This document shows, piece after piece, positions 51,342 through 51,354 of a stretch of DNA of 51,354 nt; position 1 is the first letter of the stretch, and each line of letters starts with the position of its first letter. The stretch comes from an uncultured Clostridium sp. (GTDB lineage Bacteria > Bacillota > Clostridia > TANB77 > CAG-508). Location: the NCBI GenBank assembly GCA_947653235.1, contig CANTGH010000007.1, forward strand, positions 1 through 51,354, written 5' to 3'. A program made the position numbers and the translations under genes. The notes beneath the pieces are model-generated. The model saw nothing but the letters and a program-made list of their open reading frames with translations. It had not been told where the DNA came from and did no database searches.

Positions 51342-51354
51342 AACAAAAAACTTA

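Overview
The window is about 51 kb of AT-rich DNA, roughly 30% G+C by eye. It comes from a spore-forming, Gram-positive, Clostridia-like bacterium. It carries a complete spoIIIAA-AH operon, a gerA-gerB-gerC germinant-receptor operon, ytvI, cdaA, thyX, low-GC codon use and strong AGGAGG ribosome binding sites. No species can be assigned from sequence alone.

Layout. 1-2 kb: 3' half of tRNA-Asn, an MBL-fold hydrolase and an XRE regulator. 2-8 kb: mutY, a GNAT enzyme, a RhuM-like gene, an FMN reductase-like gene, pnuC, a DUF1016 nuclease, an IMPase-like and a MazG-like gene, laced with a dispersed palindromic repeat. 8-16.5 kb: dapA, an HD gene, dapB, cdaA, hpt, uvrC, a transglutaminase-like protein and tRNA-Ser. 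16.7-22.4 kb: rpmF and the spoIIIA operon. 22.5-30 kb: a RelA/SpoT-like gene, a Rieske oxidoreductase, a pseudouridine synthase, rpsO and pnp. 30-38 kb: a glycosyltransferase, a GGGtGRT/NifU-like locus, rpmE, an unknown coiled-coil/acidic operon and a radical SAM gene. 38-46.5 kb: CBS protein, ytvI, permease, TetR, acyl-CoA synthetase, thyX. 46.5-51.3 kb: the ger operon on the minus strand and an orphan gene.

Main discovery. Eleven genes are interrupted by a +1 frameshift, at 12 sites. Every site is an in-frame CGG codon. Skipping the C and reading the following GGN as glycine restores the canonical protein each time: dapB, uvrC, pnp, rpmE, spoIIIAD (twice), spoIIIAE, an RluA-family synthase, a DUF1016 nuclease, a MazG-like protein, an FMN reductase-like protein and a small two-helix germination-operon protein. 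By eye I found no other in-frame CGG in about 44 further host-like genes, although the CGG trinucleotide is common there out of frame. This suggests that CGG is an unassigned or hungry codon at which the ribosome shifts +1 near-quantitatively.

Second layer. About seven isolated single-gene cassettes do use CGG as an ordinary sense codon. Five of them share an almost identical 29-bp promoter with a near-palindrome (core TTTTATGTAAAAT) between -35 and -10, and most have their own terminator. They look like separately acquired, moron-like units with a different decoding history from the host genes around them.
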